NCBI RefSeq assembly: GCF_004682045.1
Contig: NZ_QUZT01000063.1
Span: 1 to 38,254 of the forward strand
Source: Pseudomonas nabeulensis
Lineage (GTDB): Bacteria; Pseudomonadota; Gammaproteobacteria; Pseudomonadales; Pseudomonadaceae
Length of the DNA: 38,254 bases
Reading direction: 5' to 3'
This document shows positions 1 through 8,800 of the stretch, piece after piece; position 1 is the first letter of the stretch, and every line of letters starts with the position of its first letter. The position numbers and the translations under genes are program-made. Under the pieces are notes generated by a model. The model saw only the letters and a list, made by a program, of their open reading frames with translations, had not been told where the DNA came from and made no database searches.

Positions 1-28
1 CTGGCATTAGGGCAAGCTCCCTCCCACA
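1..28. repeat. partial REP element (window edge)
   Basis: The first 28 bases read, on the minus strand, as TGTGGGAGGGAGCTTGCCC followed by TAATGCC. This is one REP half of the type found in P. fluorescens genomes. Only one arm is visible because the window begins here. It matches the half-REP at 38195-38220 almost exactly, and both carry the CCCTAATGCC variant instead of the CCCCCGATGGCGG of the internal REPINs. Confidence 0.75.
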
Positions 29-52
29 GTTGAATGCATTCCAAGGCCTGAA

Positions 53-445
53 TCAGTTTTCTTCGCCCTCCGCCAACAGGGCAATCCCACCGATAATCAC
101 CGCCACTCCCACCCAGTGCAGTGGGCTGATATGTTCCCCCAGCCCCAGCCACGAACCCAGCAGCACCACCACAAACACCAGCGAACTCAGAGGAAACGCC
201 AGGGACAGACTGCTGCGCCGCAGGATCAGCATCCACACGAAAAATGCGCCGATGTAGCTGGCAATCGCCGCCAGGATGCCTGGGTTGCGCGCCACATCAC
301 CCAACCATTGCCAGTTGAAATCCATCTGCCCCAGTTGATCCCCGGCCACTTTGGTAAACAGCTGGCCGGCGCTTTCGGTACAGATCAACAAAGCCCACAG
401 CACCACGGTGCCCAAACGCCCATGCAGCCAACCCTGCGTACTCAT
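53..445 (-). CDS. half-size EamA/SMR-like transporter, second subunit
   Basis: This 130-residue protein has four predicted hydrophobic helices (about residues 11-25, 53-75, 80-100 and 108-126). That is the size and layout of small multidrug resistance (SMR)/half-EamA transporters such as ArnE/ArnF and MdtI/MdtJ. Conserved-looking features are the ESAGQLFTK segment after helix 1 and the SLAFPLSSL segment before helix 3. The start chosen is the ATG at 445, which overlaps the stop of the upstream paralogue as ATGA and has a GGGGAG ribosome binding site six bases upstream. A longer open frame runs on to 838, but it lies antisense-frame to the neighbouring gene and is not protein-like. The protein is probably the partner of the preceding gene product in an inner-membrane heterodimer. 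The substrate is not known from sequence. The neighbouring arginase-fold enzyme makes amines or guanidino compounds reasonable guesses. Confidence 0.85.
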   Translation of the reverse strand: MSTQGWLHGRLGTVVLWALLICTESAGQLFTKVAGDQLGQMDFNWQWLGDVARNPGILAAIASYIGAFFVWMLILRRSSLSLAFPLSSLVFVVVLLGSWLGLGEHISPLHWVGVAVIIGGIALLAEGEEN

Positions 446-822
446 GCCTGACTCCCCGCAATCGCCACCAGCATCACCCCTAACGTAATCACCAACGTAC
501 CCAGCCAACGGCGGCGGCTGACGGTTTCGCCCAGCACCACCTTGCCCGCCAACACCACCCCGCAATAGGCCAGCGCAGCGGCTGGGAACAACAGGCTCAG
601 CGGTGCACGGGACAGGGCTTCGAGCCACACGAAAAACTCCACTGCGTAGGCGCCGATCCCGGCCCACAACAACGGCGCATTGAACACCTGGCCCCAGAAC
701 GCATTCAGGCGAAAGCCGCCTTCCAGCTCCGGCAAGCGGTCCAGGCCGAGCTTGAAACACAACTGGCCAATCACATCGAGCACGATGGAAAAGGCCACCA
801 GCAACACCACGGTCAGGGTCAC
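442..822 (-). CDS. half-size EamA/SMR-like transporter, first subunit
   Basis: This 126-residue membrane protein has four hydrophobic helices and resembles its downstream neighbour (a GQLCFK segment after helix 1, and APLSLLFPAAAL before helix 3). It is therefore probably the other half of a heteromeric SMR/EamA-type transporter. It starts with GTG at 822. That codon overlaps the TGA of the arginase-like gene (GTGA), and AGGAG sits eight bases upstream, inside the preceding gene. The downstream gene in turn overlaps this one by ATGA, so the three genes form a tightly coupled operon read right to left. Small transporters in such pairs export cationic compounds or flip lipid-linked sugars. Which of these applies cannot be decided from the sequence. 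Confidence 0.85.
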   Translation of the reverse strand: MTLTVVLLVAFSIVLDVIGQLCFKLGLDRLPELEGGFRLNAFWGQVFNAPLLWAGIGAYAVEFFVWLEALSRAPLSLLFPAAALAYCGVVLAGKVVLGETVSRRRWLGTLVITLGVMLVAIAGSQA

Positions 823-1739
823 GGGAACAGCTCCTCAAACAGGTCGATCAGGGCTTCATTGGTGGCGGCATTGCGCTGCAAATCTTCGGCGCTCCAACGT
901 TCGGGGGGCGGCTGGTCGGACTTGGCCTCCCAGCGCTTGAACGCGTTGCTGAACGCCGGCGTGGCGAACTCGCCGCACACGTCGATGCCGATGATGCGTT
1001 TACGCGCCGCCAGGGCTCGTAGCGCTTGCAACAAGTGGGTCAAGCGCATGCCACCCTGGTCCCAGTTGGTCGCCGCGTCCTCACTGGCCAGCACGTCTTT
1101 ATCGATAGTGATCCAGATGGCCTCAGTGGGCAGGCTGGTGATCATCTCATCGAGGAAATGCGTCCAGTCCAACTGCGCCAGGTTGCGCCAGTGCAGGTGG
1201 TTTTCCTGCTGCTGGTGACCGGCGCCATCCCCTACCCGGCCCCAGACTTTCGACGGCGGATGCTGCCAGGGAAACAGCTGCAAATGCCCGCGCTTGAGCG
1301 CCCCCAGGTTGCCGCCGCGCAGTTGCGGGTTATGCAGGTCATCGCTGCACGGGCCCAGGGTGACGATGCGTTTGATCGCCGGCATCTTCAACGCCCGGTT
1401 GACCCACGAACCGCAGTGACGCTTGGGTGCAAAGCGTACCCAGTCGGGGTGGTTGTCGAAGTGGATCAGGCTGATCGGTTCTTTAAGGTCGGCAAGGAAC
1501 GCCGGGGTGAGATGGTGATAGTCACCGGAGCCGACAAACAGGATTTCCGGCCGCGCATCCACTGGCCGCGGCCGCTTGGCCAGGCGTTCGGCGAAGGTCT
1601 TCCAGGTTTTTTCGGTGGACCACAGGCGCAGCCTAGGGCCCAGGTCCAACAGGTCGAGGCGCGTGGCCCGGCCGCTGGCCAACCGCCGGGCAATCGGCGC
1701 CTGGCCGGTGAGGCTGTGGTCGAGGTCAAGGATGTTCAA
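819..1739 (-). CDS. arginase/ureohydrolase-fold family protein
   Basis: This 306-residue protein is about the length of arginases and agmatinases. The metal-ligand pattern of the ureohydrolase fold can be traced: GSGDYHHL (D73, H75/H76) for the first ligand region, DNHPD (D95, H97, D99) in place of DAHxD, TIDKD (D213, D215) in place of SxDxD, and GIDVCGEF near the C-terminus. The binuclear-metal hydrolase core therefore looks intact, while the substrate-binding loops are unlike classical arginase. Start: TTG at 1739 is favoured because AAGGGG (minus strand, 1749-1754) lies nine bases upstream. The gene is first in an operon with two half-size SMR/EamA-like transporters, which hints at hydrolysis and export of a guanidino or amine compound. 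The specific substrate is unknown. Confidence 0.8.
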   Translation of the reverse strand: MNILDLDHSLTGQAPIARRLASGRATRLDLLDLGPRLRLWSTEKTWKTFAERLAKRPRPVDARPEILFVGSGDYHHLTPAFLADLKEPISLIHFDNHPDWVRFAPKRHCGSWVNRALKMPAIKRIVTLGPCSDDLHNPQLRGGNLGALKRGHLQLFPWQHPPSKVWGRVGDGAGHQQQENHLHWRNLAQLDWTHFLDEMITSLPTEAIWITIDKDVLASEDAATNWDQGGMRLTHLLQALRALAARKRIIGIDVCGEFATPAFSNAFKRWEAKSDQPPPERWSAEDLQRNAATNEALIDLFEELFP

Positions 1740-1748
1740 GGCGGTGTT

Positions 1749-1754
1749 CCCCTT
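1749..1754 (-). promoter_or_regulatory. ribosome binding site that supports a TTG start
   Basis: AAGGGG on the minus strand lies nine bases before the TTG at 1739. No ATG or GTG is better placed in this frame, so this site decides the start of the arginase-like gene. Confidence 0.6.
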
Positions 1755-1818
1755 AGGCTTTAAGGGGGCAATGCAAGGGACGGGCCAGCACTTATCTCAA
1801 GACCCATGCAGGGCAAAT

Positions 1819-1921
1819 GTGGGAGGGGCGGTGCGACGATTCGACTTGCCCCCGATGACAGTGTGTCAGTCAAAGCTTTATCAACTGACCCACCGCCATC
1901 GGGGGCAAGCCCCCTCCCACA
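1819..1921. repeat. REPIN: inverted pair of REP elements
   Basis: Two REP arms face each other. The left arm begins TGTGGGAGGGG and is interrupted by about 17 extra bases (GCGGTGCGACGATTCGA) before ACTTGCCCCCGATGA. The right arm is a regular copy ending CCCCTCCCACA. The spacer holds the smaller GTCAG/CTGAC arms usual for these elements. It lies between the 3' end of the DsbA-like gene and the 5' end of the arginase-like operon. Confidence 0.85.
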
Positions 1922-1955
1922 AAAAGCCCACACACATTACAAACCGTGGTCGGCT

Positions 1956-2609
1956 TCAGGATTTTGCGTCGTTGATAATCTGCCGAATCGCCCCCACGAA
2001 CGCCTCGGCCGGCTGGCCGCCGCTCACGGCGTACTGGTCGTTGAACACAATGGTCGGCACCGAGCTCACACCACGGGACACCCACAGCTGCTCCTGCTCA
2101 CGCACTTCGGCGGCGTATTCGTCGGAGGCGAGAATCTCGGCTGCACGCTTCAAGTCCAACCCGACGCTTTCGGCGATGATCGCCAACGTCGCGTGGTCGG
2201 AAGGGTCCTGGCCGTCGCTGAAATACGCCTTGAACAGTGCTTCCTTGAGGTTGTACTGCAAGCCTTCCAACCCGGCCCAATGCAACAGGCGGTGCGCGTC
2301 AAAGGTGTTGTAGATACGGCTTTGGCCATCCGTGCGGAAGGCAAAGCCCAACTCGGCGCCCATGTCGCGGATACGCGCACGGTTAGCCTGGGATTCCTCA
2401 GCGGTGGAGCCGTATTTTTCGGTGATGTGTTCGACGATGTTTTGCCCTTCGGCGGGCATGTTCGGGTTCAATTCGAACGGCTGGAAATGGATCTCGGCCT
2501 GGACTTCGGCGCCGAGTTGGTCGAGGGCTTCGGTCAAGCCGCGCAGGCCGATGATGCACCAGGGGCAAGACACGTCGCTGACGAAATCGATTTTCAGGGG
2601 AGTACTCAT
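1956..2609 (-). CDS. DsbA family oxidoreductase (FrnE-like)
   Basis: This 217-residue protein has a thioredoxin-like fold of the DsbA/FrnE group. The redox motif CPWC is at residues 15-18, directly after the first beta strand (KIDFVSDVS), and a typical C-terminal VSSVPTIVFNDQYAVSGGQP segment carries the cis-proline (Val-Pro). There is no signal peptide, so unlike DsbA it should act in the cytoplasm as a disulfide isomerase or thiol reductase. The ATG at 2609 is preferred over the upstream in-frame start at 2657, because family members begin just before this strand and the extra 16 residues overlap the hydrolase end. It lies 44 bases downstream of the hydrolase gene on the same strand and may be cotranscribed with it. 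The physiological substrate is unknown. Confidence 0.9.
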   Translation of the reverse strand: MSTPLKIDFVSDVSCPWCIIGLRGLTEALDQLGAEVQAEIHFQPFELNPNMPAEGQNIVEHITEKYGSTAEESQANRARIRDMGAELGFAFRTDGQSRIYNTFDAHRLLHWAGLEGLQYNLKEALFKAYFSDGQDPSDHATLAIIAESVGLDLKRAAEILASDEYAAEVREQEQLWVSRGVSSVPTIVFNDQYAVSGGQPAEAFVGAIRQIINDAKS

Positions 2610-2653
2610 GGTGGGCAACCTCGCTGCTGCAAAGGTTGCACGATACACCAATG

Positions 2654-3673
2654 TCACAGCACCTTCGAAGGCTCGCCCAGGTCAATCTGCGCCCAGTGGG
2701 CCGCGTCTTCGCGATGGGCTTGCAGGTACGGCAACACCGCCGTGAGCAACGGTGCCTTGAAGGCCTCCTGGAAACGATGGGCCATGCCGGGAATCAACTT
2801 CAACTGGCTGCCCTGGATATGCGCCGCCAGGTGCACGCCGTGCATCACCGGCAACAGCGGGTCGGCAGTGCCGTGTACGACCAGGGTCGGTACGCGCAGT
2901 TGGTTGAGCAACGGCACGCGGCTCGGTTCGGCGAGGATCGCCATGATCTGGCGCTTTACGCCGTCCGGGTTGAAGGCGCGGTCATAGGACTGTGCCGCCT
3001 GTTGCAACAGGGCTTGGCGATCATCCTTCACGTTTGGGCTGCCCAACGCGGCCAGCAGATCGGCTTGCTGTTCCAGCGCCACCTCGCGATTGGGTGCGCT
3101 GCGCCGCGCCAGTAACTGCACCAATGCCGCAGTCGGGGCCGGCAGGCCTTCGGCGCCGGAGCTGGTCATGATCAGGGTGAGGCTCTCCACGCGTTGCGGC
3201 GCCATGGCGGCCAGGTGTTGAGCGATCATGCCGCCCATGCTTGCGCCCAGCACGTGAAATTGCCGGATCTGCAACGCATCCATCAGGCCCAGGGCGTCGT
3301 CGGCCATATCGGTCAGGGTGTAAGGCGCCGACACCGGCAGGCCGAGCTTGTAGCGCAGCACTTCAAACGTCAGGTTGGCACTGGCCGGCGCCTGGCGCCA
3401 GCTGGACAGGCCGACGTCGCGGTTGTCATAGCGGATCACCCGAAAACCCTGTTGGCACAGGGCGACGACCACTTCGTCCGGCCAGTGGATCAACTGTCCA
3501 CCCAGGCCCATCACCAGCAACAAGGCAGGGTCGGACGCACGGCCGATACTCTGGTAGGCGATGCTCACCTGGGCCAGGTCGACCGTTTGGGTCGGGACAT
3601 TGACATCACATCGAGAAGCCGCAAAGGACGGCAGGCCGAACAATAGAGCGGCCAGTAAAAGCAACACGCGCAT
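2654..3673 (-). CDS. exported alpha/beta-hydrolase
   Basis: This 339-residue alpha/beta-hydrolase begins with a signal peptide (MRVLLLLAALLFGLPSFAAS, cleavage probably after Ala18 or Ala19), so it should act in the periplasm or outside the cell. The catalytic triad is visible: nucleophile Ser145 in GASMGG, Asp271 in HGTADPL and His299 in GMAHR. The oxyanion-hole strand is LLLVMGLGGQ at 51-60. The fold and the RYDNRDVGLS segment (81-90) match the group annotated as esterases or haloperoxidase-like hydrolases, but the substrate cannot be read from sequence. It is divergently transcribed from metR. Two sites resembling MetR boxes lie upstream of it, so it may belong to the MetR regulon. The ribosome binding site at the ATG is weak. 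Confidence 0.88.
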   Translation of the reverse strand: MRVLLLLAALLFGLPSFAASRCDVNVPTQTVDLAQVSIAYQSIGRASDPALLLVMGLGGQLIHWPDEVVVALCQQGFRVIRYDNRDVGLSSWRQAPASANLTFEVLRYKLGLPVSAPYTLTDMADDALGLMDALQIRQFHVLGASMGGMIAQHLAAMAPQRVESLTLIMTSSGAEGLPAPTAALVQLLARRSAPNREVALEQQADLLAALGSPNVKDDRQALLQQAAQSYDRAFNPDGVKRQIMAILAEPSRVPLLNQLRVPTLVVHGTADPLLPVMHGVHLAAHIQGSQLKLIPGMAHRFQEAFKAPLLTAVLPYLQAHREDAAHWAQIDLGEPSKVL

Positions 3674-3717
3674 GAAAAAACACCGAAACGCAGAACCCCA
3701 GTAGAGCGCGAGTCTGA

Positions 3718-3730
3718 TGAAGTTTGTTCA
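3718..3730. promoter_or_regulatory. putative MetR box 1
   Basis: TGAAGTTTGTTCA fits the known MetR operator pattern TGAA-N5-TTCA exactly and has the favoured T at the centre. It lies 45 bases upstream of the hydrolase start and 126 bases upstream of the metR start. The assignment rests on motif match and position only. Confidence 0.6.
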
Positions 3731-3761
3731 AGCGCGCTGCCACAGTTCGATGACAGTTTGA

Positions 3762-3774
3762 TGAAGAGTGCTCA
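3762..3774. promoter_or_regulatory. putative MetR box 2 (one mismatch)
   Basis: TGAAGAGTGCTCA matches TGAA-N5-TTCA in seven of eight fixed positions. It starts 44 bases (about four helical turns) after the first box, as expected for paired LysR-type sites. Confidence 0.45.
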
Positions 3775-3856
3775 GCGGTCATGGTCGACACAATCTGCAA
3801 CATGAGACAAACTCACGCCATTCCTCTTCTTCACAAATTGTCTTCATGGAGAGCCC

Positions 3857-4774
3857 GTGCTCGAAATCCGCCATCTCAAGACCCTGCACGCCCTGCGCGA
3901 AGCCGACAGCCTGGTGGAAGCCGCCGAGCGCTTGCACCTGACGCAGTCGGCACTGTCCCACCAGTTCAAGGAGCTGGAAGAGCGCCTGGGCATGCCGCTG
4001 TTCGTGCGCAAGACCAAACCGTTGCGCTTCACCAGCGCCGGGCTGCGCCTGCTGCAATTGGCCGATGCCACCCTGCCCTTGCTGCGCGGCGCCGAGCGCG
4101 ATATCGCACGGTTGGCCGGCGGCACTGCCGGGCGTTTACACATGGCCATTGAATGCCACAGCTGTTTCCAGTGGTTGATGCCGACCATCGACCAGTTCCG
4201 CGACGCCTGGCCGGAAGTCGAACTGGACCTGGCCTCCGGCTTCGCCTTCGCCCCGCTGCCGGCGCTGGCCCGTGGCGACCTGGACCTGGTAGTGACTTCC
4301 GACCCGCTGGAACTGCCGGGCATCACCTATGTGCCGCTGTTCACCTACGAAGCGATGTTGGCGGTGGCCAACCAGCACGCGCTGGCGAACAAGGCGTACA
4401 TCGTGCCGGAAGACCTGCTGAGCGAAACCCTGATCACCTATCCGGTGGAACGTGACCGGCTGGATATCTTCACCCGTTTCCTGGAGCCGGCCGACGTGGA
4501 ACCGGCGCAAGTGCGCACGTCAGAGCTGACGGTGATGATGATGCAACTGGTGGCGAGCGGCCGTGGCGTCTGCGGTATGCCGCATTGGGCGCTGCATGAA
4601 TACAGCTCGCGCGGCTATGTGAAGGCCAAGCGCTTGGGCGAGAAAGGTTTGTTTGCAACGCTGTATGCGGGGATTCGCGCGGACATGCTGGATGCGCCGT
4701 ATATGCGCGATTTCTTGCTGACGGCCAAGGACACGTCGTTTTCCACGCTGGATGGTGTCAGCGCCGTGCGCTGA
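3857..4774 (+). CDS. metR: LysR-type regulator MetR
   Basis: This 305-residue LysR-family regulator has an N-terminal winged helix-turn-helix (residues 1-60, with the AAERLHLTQSALSHQFKELEERLG helix pair). The C-terminal effector domain is of the MetR type: the IECHSCFQWLMP segment near 96-107 and the VASGRGVCGMPHWAL segment near 235-249 are characteristic. In enterobacteria and pseudomonads MetR activates methionine biosynthesis genes such as metE and metH, with homocysteine as coregulator. The start is GTG at 3857 with GGAGA a few bases upstream. It is divergent from an exported hydrolase and convergent with a GNAT gene, with only 21 bases between their ends. Autoregulation through the two upstream TGAA-N5-TTCA-like sites is likely. 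Confidence 0.9.
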   Translation: MLEIRHLKTLHALREADSLVEAAERLHLTQSALSHQFKELEERLGMPLFVRKTKPLRFTSAGLRLLQLADATLPLLRGAERDIARLAGGTAGRLHMAIECHSCFQWLMPTIDQFRDAWPEVELDLASGFAFAPLPALARGDLDLVVTSDPLELPGITYVPLFTYEAMLAVANQHALANKAYIVPEDLLSETLITYPVERDRLDIFTRFLEPADVEPAQVRTSELTVMMMQLVASGRGVCGMPHWALHEYSSRGYVKAKRLGEKGLFATLYAGIRADMLDAPYMRDFLLTAKDTSFSTLDGVSAVR

Positions 4775-4795
4775 TCCCCCCTCCCACCTTGGATA

Positions 4796-5302
4796 TCACG
4801 GGTCCCGCAATTCGCGCCACATGTGGATCTTGTCGAAATACTCGACCCCCACCCGCACGGCCAGCGGTTCCAGGCCGTATTGGATAAAACCGCAGCGTTG
4901 GTACAGCGCAAAGGCAGCGTCATTACCAGCGGTGACCGTCAGTTGGATCAACTTGAGGCGCGGCTGTTTGCGCGCCTCGCCCAACGCGGCCTCGACCAGC
5001 TTGCGGCCCAAGCCCTGTTGCTGATGAGCGGCATTTACGTACATGCCGAACAACGTCACCTTGTGCCGTGCCTTTTCCCGACCTTCAAACGCCAGGCCGA
5101 CGATGCCAGCCAGTTCATCCCCGTGAAACGCGCCGAGCAACTGGTCCAAGGGGGTTGTGAGACGGTTTTCCCACCAACTCAACGGCATCGCCGCACGCTC
5201 GGCCACGCTGGAGGTAAACGCCTGGGGATAGACACCATAGGCCTCAAGCATCAATGCCCGGTAGGCCGTGGCGTCGTCGGCACCCAGCGTGCGAATGATC
5301 AT
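4796..5302 (-). CDS. GNAT family N-acetyltransferase
   Basis: This 168-residue GNAT-fold acetyltransferase carries the acetyl-CoA pyrophosphate-binding signature QQQGLGRKL (motif A, residues 94-102) and the downstream motif B segment NDAAFALYQRCGF (127-139). These proteins transfer an acetyl group from acetyl-CoA to an amine; the acceptor here cannot be predicted. Its ATG at 5302 overlaps the stop codon of the Nudix gene as ATGA, so the two are translationally coupled and read right to left. The 3' end converges on metR. The intervening 21 bases contain a CCCCCCTCCCACC stretch, which may be a decayed REP end. Confidence 0.88.
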   Translation of the reverse strand: MIIRTLGADDATAYRALMLEAYGVYPQAFTSSVAERAAMPLSWWENRLTTPLDQLLGAFHGDELAGIVGLAFEGREKARHKVTLFGMYVNAAHQQQGLGRKLVEAALGEARKQPRLKLIQLTVTAGNDAAFALYQRCGFIQYGLEPLAVRVGVEYFDKIHMWRELRDP

Positions 5303-5706
5303 GCCGTCTGCGATTCACGATAAAACGGCAGGATCAAATCCCGTGTCAACGGCGCCAACTGCAAACCGCCGTCACCCGCCGGGTCGATCCAGCGCACTTC
5401 CTCGATTTCGGCAGCCGGGCTCACAGTGACGTCGATGTTCACCTGGAACAATTCGGCCTCCACGGTAAAACCCGGTTCATTAACGGCCGGTGCGGAAAAC
5501 TTGCCGAGGTAAACGGCGGCATCGGGGTCGATACGCAAATTGAGTTCTTCGTGCAGCTCACGGGCCAGGGCTTCGGCGGGTTGTTCTCCAGCATCGATCT
5601 TGCCGCCCGGTTGCATGAACGCCTGGGTGCCGCGCTTGCGCACCAGCAGGGTCTGGCCATCGCTGCCGATCAGCAGGGCAGCGGCAATACGAATTGTAGT
5701 GGACAT
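5299..5706 (-). CDS. Nudix hydrolase
   Basis: This 135-residue Nudix-domain protein has the full signature GX5EX7REUXEEXGU at residues 35-57 (G35, E41, R49-E50-L51, E53-E54), with Asn in place of the last Gly of the consensus. Such enzymes hydrolyse nucleoside diphosphates linked to another moiety, using Mg2+ bound by the REUXEE glutamates. ATG at 5706 is chosen because the frame upstream (to 5847) is not protein-like and STTIRIAAALLIGSDG is a typical Nudix first strand. It is the first gene of a pair with the GNAT gene and diverges from the first giant toxin gene. Substrate unknown; a housecleaning role is the usual guess. Confidence 0.9.
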   Translation of the reverse strand: MSTTIRIAAALLIGSDGQTLLVRKRGTQAFMQPGGKIDAGEQPAEALARELHEELNLRIDPDAAVYLGKFSAPAVNEPGFTVEAELFQVNIDVTVSPAAEIEEVRWIDPAGDGGLQLAPLTRDLILPFYRESQTA

Positions 5707-5898
5707 GACATCAACGCCTGGGAAAAGTCGCCAAGGATCCCACGCACATCCGCTGCAATCAACCGAAGGGGCAGCGTTTATCGAGCGTTTCAATTCCGCA
5801 CATACATGCACCGCCAGGCGCCCGTGCGCCAACCCCAGACTCGGCACTCCCAGTCATTGGGGCCTGCAGCACCCAGGCTCCCTTATGCGAGTACCTTC

Positions 5899-8800
5899 AT
5901 GCAAATGCCCCTTCAACCGCCACACAATGACGACCCTAAGCCGCTCCAGGCCGGCAACGCGACACATGACCTTTCCTTGCCGGTGACCCTGCCCATCGTG
6001 CCGCCAGCGAGCCTGAGCGCAGACGAGCAACAGGCACACTTTATTCACGCACTGAGCAGGCTAAATACCCAAACCGATGAGCTGCTGCAGCAACAGCCCA
6101 GCATGGAGACGGTGTACCAACTGCAACTGGCCGCGATGTTTCCCGAGCTGGTGCGCCCTATCAATCCCAATCGAATTTTCTACACCCGCTACCGTGAAGC
6201 AGCGCAAAGCCAAACACAGTTACTGAGCAGTGAACCCTTTGGCTCGCTGCTTAACCGCTTACGTACGCCGGACGCCAACGCCTACCTTACCGAAGAGACC
6301 GGCGCCTTCTATCGGGAGGCACAGACACTGGATGCGGACAAGCGTCTCTCTGTGGCCGCCCCCATAGAAAGCTTGGCCAGCGCAATGGAAGTCGCCTTAA
6401 CGGTGAAGCTCAACGCGTTTTGGCGGGATCGAAAAAACGCTCAGCCCAACGTCGAAGATCGCCTGATTGCCTTGCGCCGACAAGTGCTGGCCCATCAACT
6501 GGCATTGCACACGGTAGACGGTACGCTGTCGGCGGCAGGGCGAACGCTGGCAGACAACGTGTTGAAATACCCGACGGCGGCAGCACGTGAAAAAGTGTTC
6601 CTTCCCTTGCAACGGCCCAGCGTATGCCGACTGGCGCTGGCGGACGGCAGTCAGTTCGCCGCGGCGTTCATCATCAGCAACACCGCCGATCCCGTGCTGC
6701 TCTATACCCCCGGCGAGGGGTTCGAAGAATACGACAACCTGACGCAATTGAATCAGCGCGTGGCGGCCCGACTGCGTGAAAACGCATCGGCAGGCAAGCT
6801 GCTGGCTGCCGCCCTGCCGGCGACCGCACGCCAGACCGCCAACGACGCCCCTGTGTTGGCTGCCGATCCACCCGTCATCGAGGCCGATGTGATTGCAGAC
6901 AGCGTCCGCTCGCTGCGGGTGCGGCAATACTTCAATACCCGGGCGCTCTTGCGTAAGTCGATACTTCCGGTAAGCGGCGAATTGGAGCAAGCCGCACACC
7001 TGGCCCCGCAGTTGGATACCGCCACTGCCCTTGCGGCGCGCAATCTGCAGCTGGTCAGGCCGCACGAGCCGGGGTGGTTGAAAGCTGCCAACCCACAGGA
7101 CCAGGAACAGTATCGGCGCTATGAAGCGGCAATGATTGAAAGCAATGACACGCTCGTCCCCCTGCTTGAGAAGATTCTGTCACTGGTCACTTTTTCAGAA
7201 GATGAAGTCAGCAGGGTACTGAAACGACAAAAGCCGGAATATGCCCATGCCGACCTCGCCCCCTATCTAAGCCTGGTCAGGCTGCGCGTCACATCGTCAG
7301 CAGACGTCGAGGTGACGGGGTATCGCGATGAAAGCGCCGAGACGGTTTACATCAGCGAAGACCCGAACATCGATGTACCGCTCTTTTTGCACGAGCAAGT
7401 ACTGACAAAGGGCAGATGGAGAACTAAACGCGTCGTGGACTTGCGCACGCTGGCAAGTTACGCGCGACGTAATGTAGACCCTTGGTCGCTGCATGAAGTA
7501 CACAGGACAATCACCGCCACCGCCGAGCTTTTCGACCGTACCGGAGCGAGGGTCGGCAGGCTCAATGATGCCGATTTACGCACGCTCGCCCACGAGGCCG
7601 ACATCGGTAAAACATACGACGAGTACCTCCGCTCAGCGTTTTCACCACGCGGCGATGGACGCGTTTTTGCCACCGCGTGGCAGCGGGCGAATGCGGCAAG
7701 AATGCGCAAGGAGGCGCTTGAAAGCCGCTTGAATCCTGCGATTTCCGACCTGTTTACATTCAAGACCCCAGGCAGTGGGTTGGACTGGATACATGCAATA
7801 ACTCACTACCCCGATCCTTCAACTCGGCCCCAAGTCAGTACGCTGGATATCGAGGCCCACTTGTTGGTAATGGGCAGCGGTTTGGAGGGGGGCCGCGGCG
7901 GCCAGGTCATCAACGGCGTACTGGTCATTCAGCGAAAAGGTACCAAGGCAGGCGGCGTCTGCGTGCTCTATACCCCAGACGCCCCGGATAATGCGCCATT
8001 TCGCGAACTGGTGACCGGACTGGGGGAGCTGGACACGCTGAAGGCAAAACCGCAATGGCGCGCCTATTTCACCCGGCGGATGGCCACTCGCGATGCCCAG
8101 GAGCTGGCGCGGATTTTCAACGATACCCGCAGTGCGAATCGCTATACCCTGAGCCTCATTGCCAGTGACTTGCAGGCCTTCCTGTATTCGGCGCAACTGG
8201 GCTTCCAACTGGCACATGCCGACCACCGCTCACGCAGCAATGCACAAATTGCATGGGAATCGGCGGTGAACGCCTTTGTGTATGGTTTTGAAATTGCCGA
8301 CGTCCTGACGGAGTTGCTGATGGTCAAAACCGTGCATGCGTTATTGCATCGCGCGGTCATCGGGGGGCTACGTCGGGCCCAAAAGCTGGGGCGCAGTATC
8401 CCGGGGCTGCTGGGTAAAAGCGCAGGGGCGCGCGCCACCAGCATCAAGGTTGCCAAGACCTCCATCCGTCCACTGGACCCCGCCTGGGTCAACGTCGCAG
8501 AGTATCGCTTACCTGATCACGTCGACGCGCTGTTTGACGTGGAGGCGTTTGCACAAACTCACCACTACAGGTTGTCGCGCAGTCTGGGCGCGCCCAGTTT
8601 TATAGACAGTCGCAACAATCAATTCATTGCCATGCGAGCGGATGACGGTCGCTATTACCTGTACCCGTCCTACGTGGAGGATGGCGCGCGCTATGTCAAA
8701 GACCCACTCGGCCTGAAACCGGACTTTATGGTGGTGCCCGGCGACGCAAAAAGTTGGAAGCCCCGCTTTGAACGCACGACACGGGGAGGAGGACCGGTGT

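Noticed and set aside
53..838. A 261-codon minus-strand frame covering both transporter genes.
   Set aside because: Its first half is an out-of-frame reading of the upstream transporter gene. Only the last 130 codons are protein-like, and these form the annotated gene.
4775..4795. CCCCCCTCCCACC between metR and the GNAT gene, resembling the end of a REP element.
   Set aside because: It is too short, and lacks the GCTTGCC core and any partner arm.
5707..5898. Extension of toxin 1 to the upstream open frame start at 5551.
   Set aside because: That stretch overlaps the Nudix gene on the other strand and translates to sequence without domain character.
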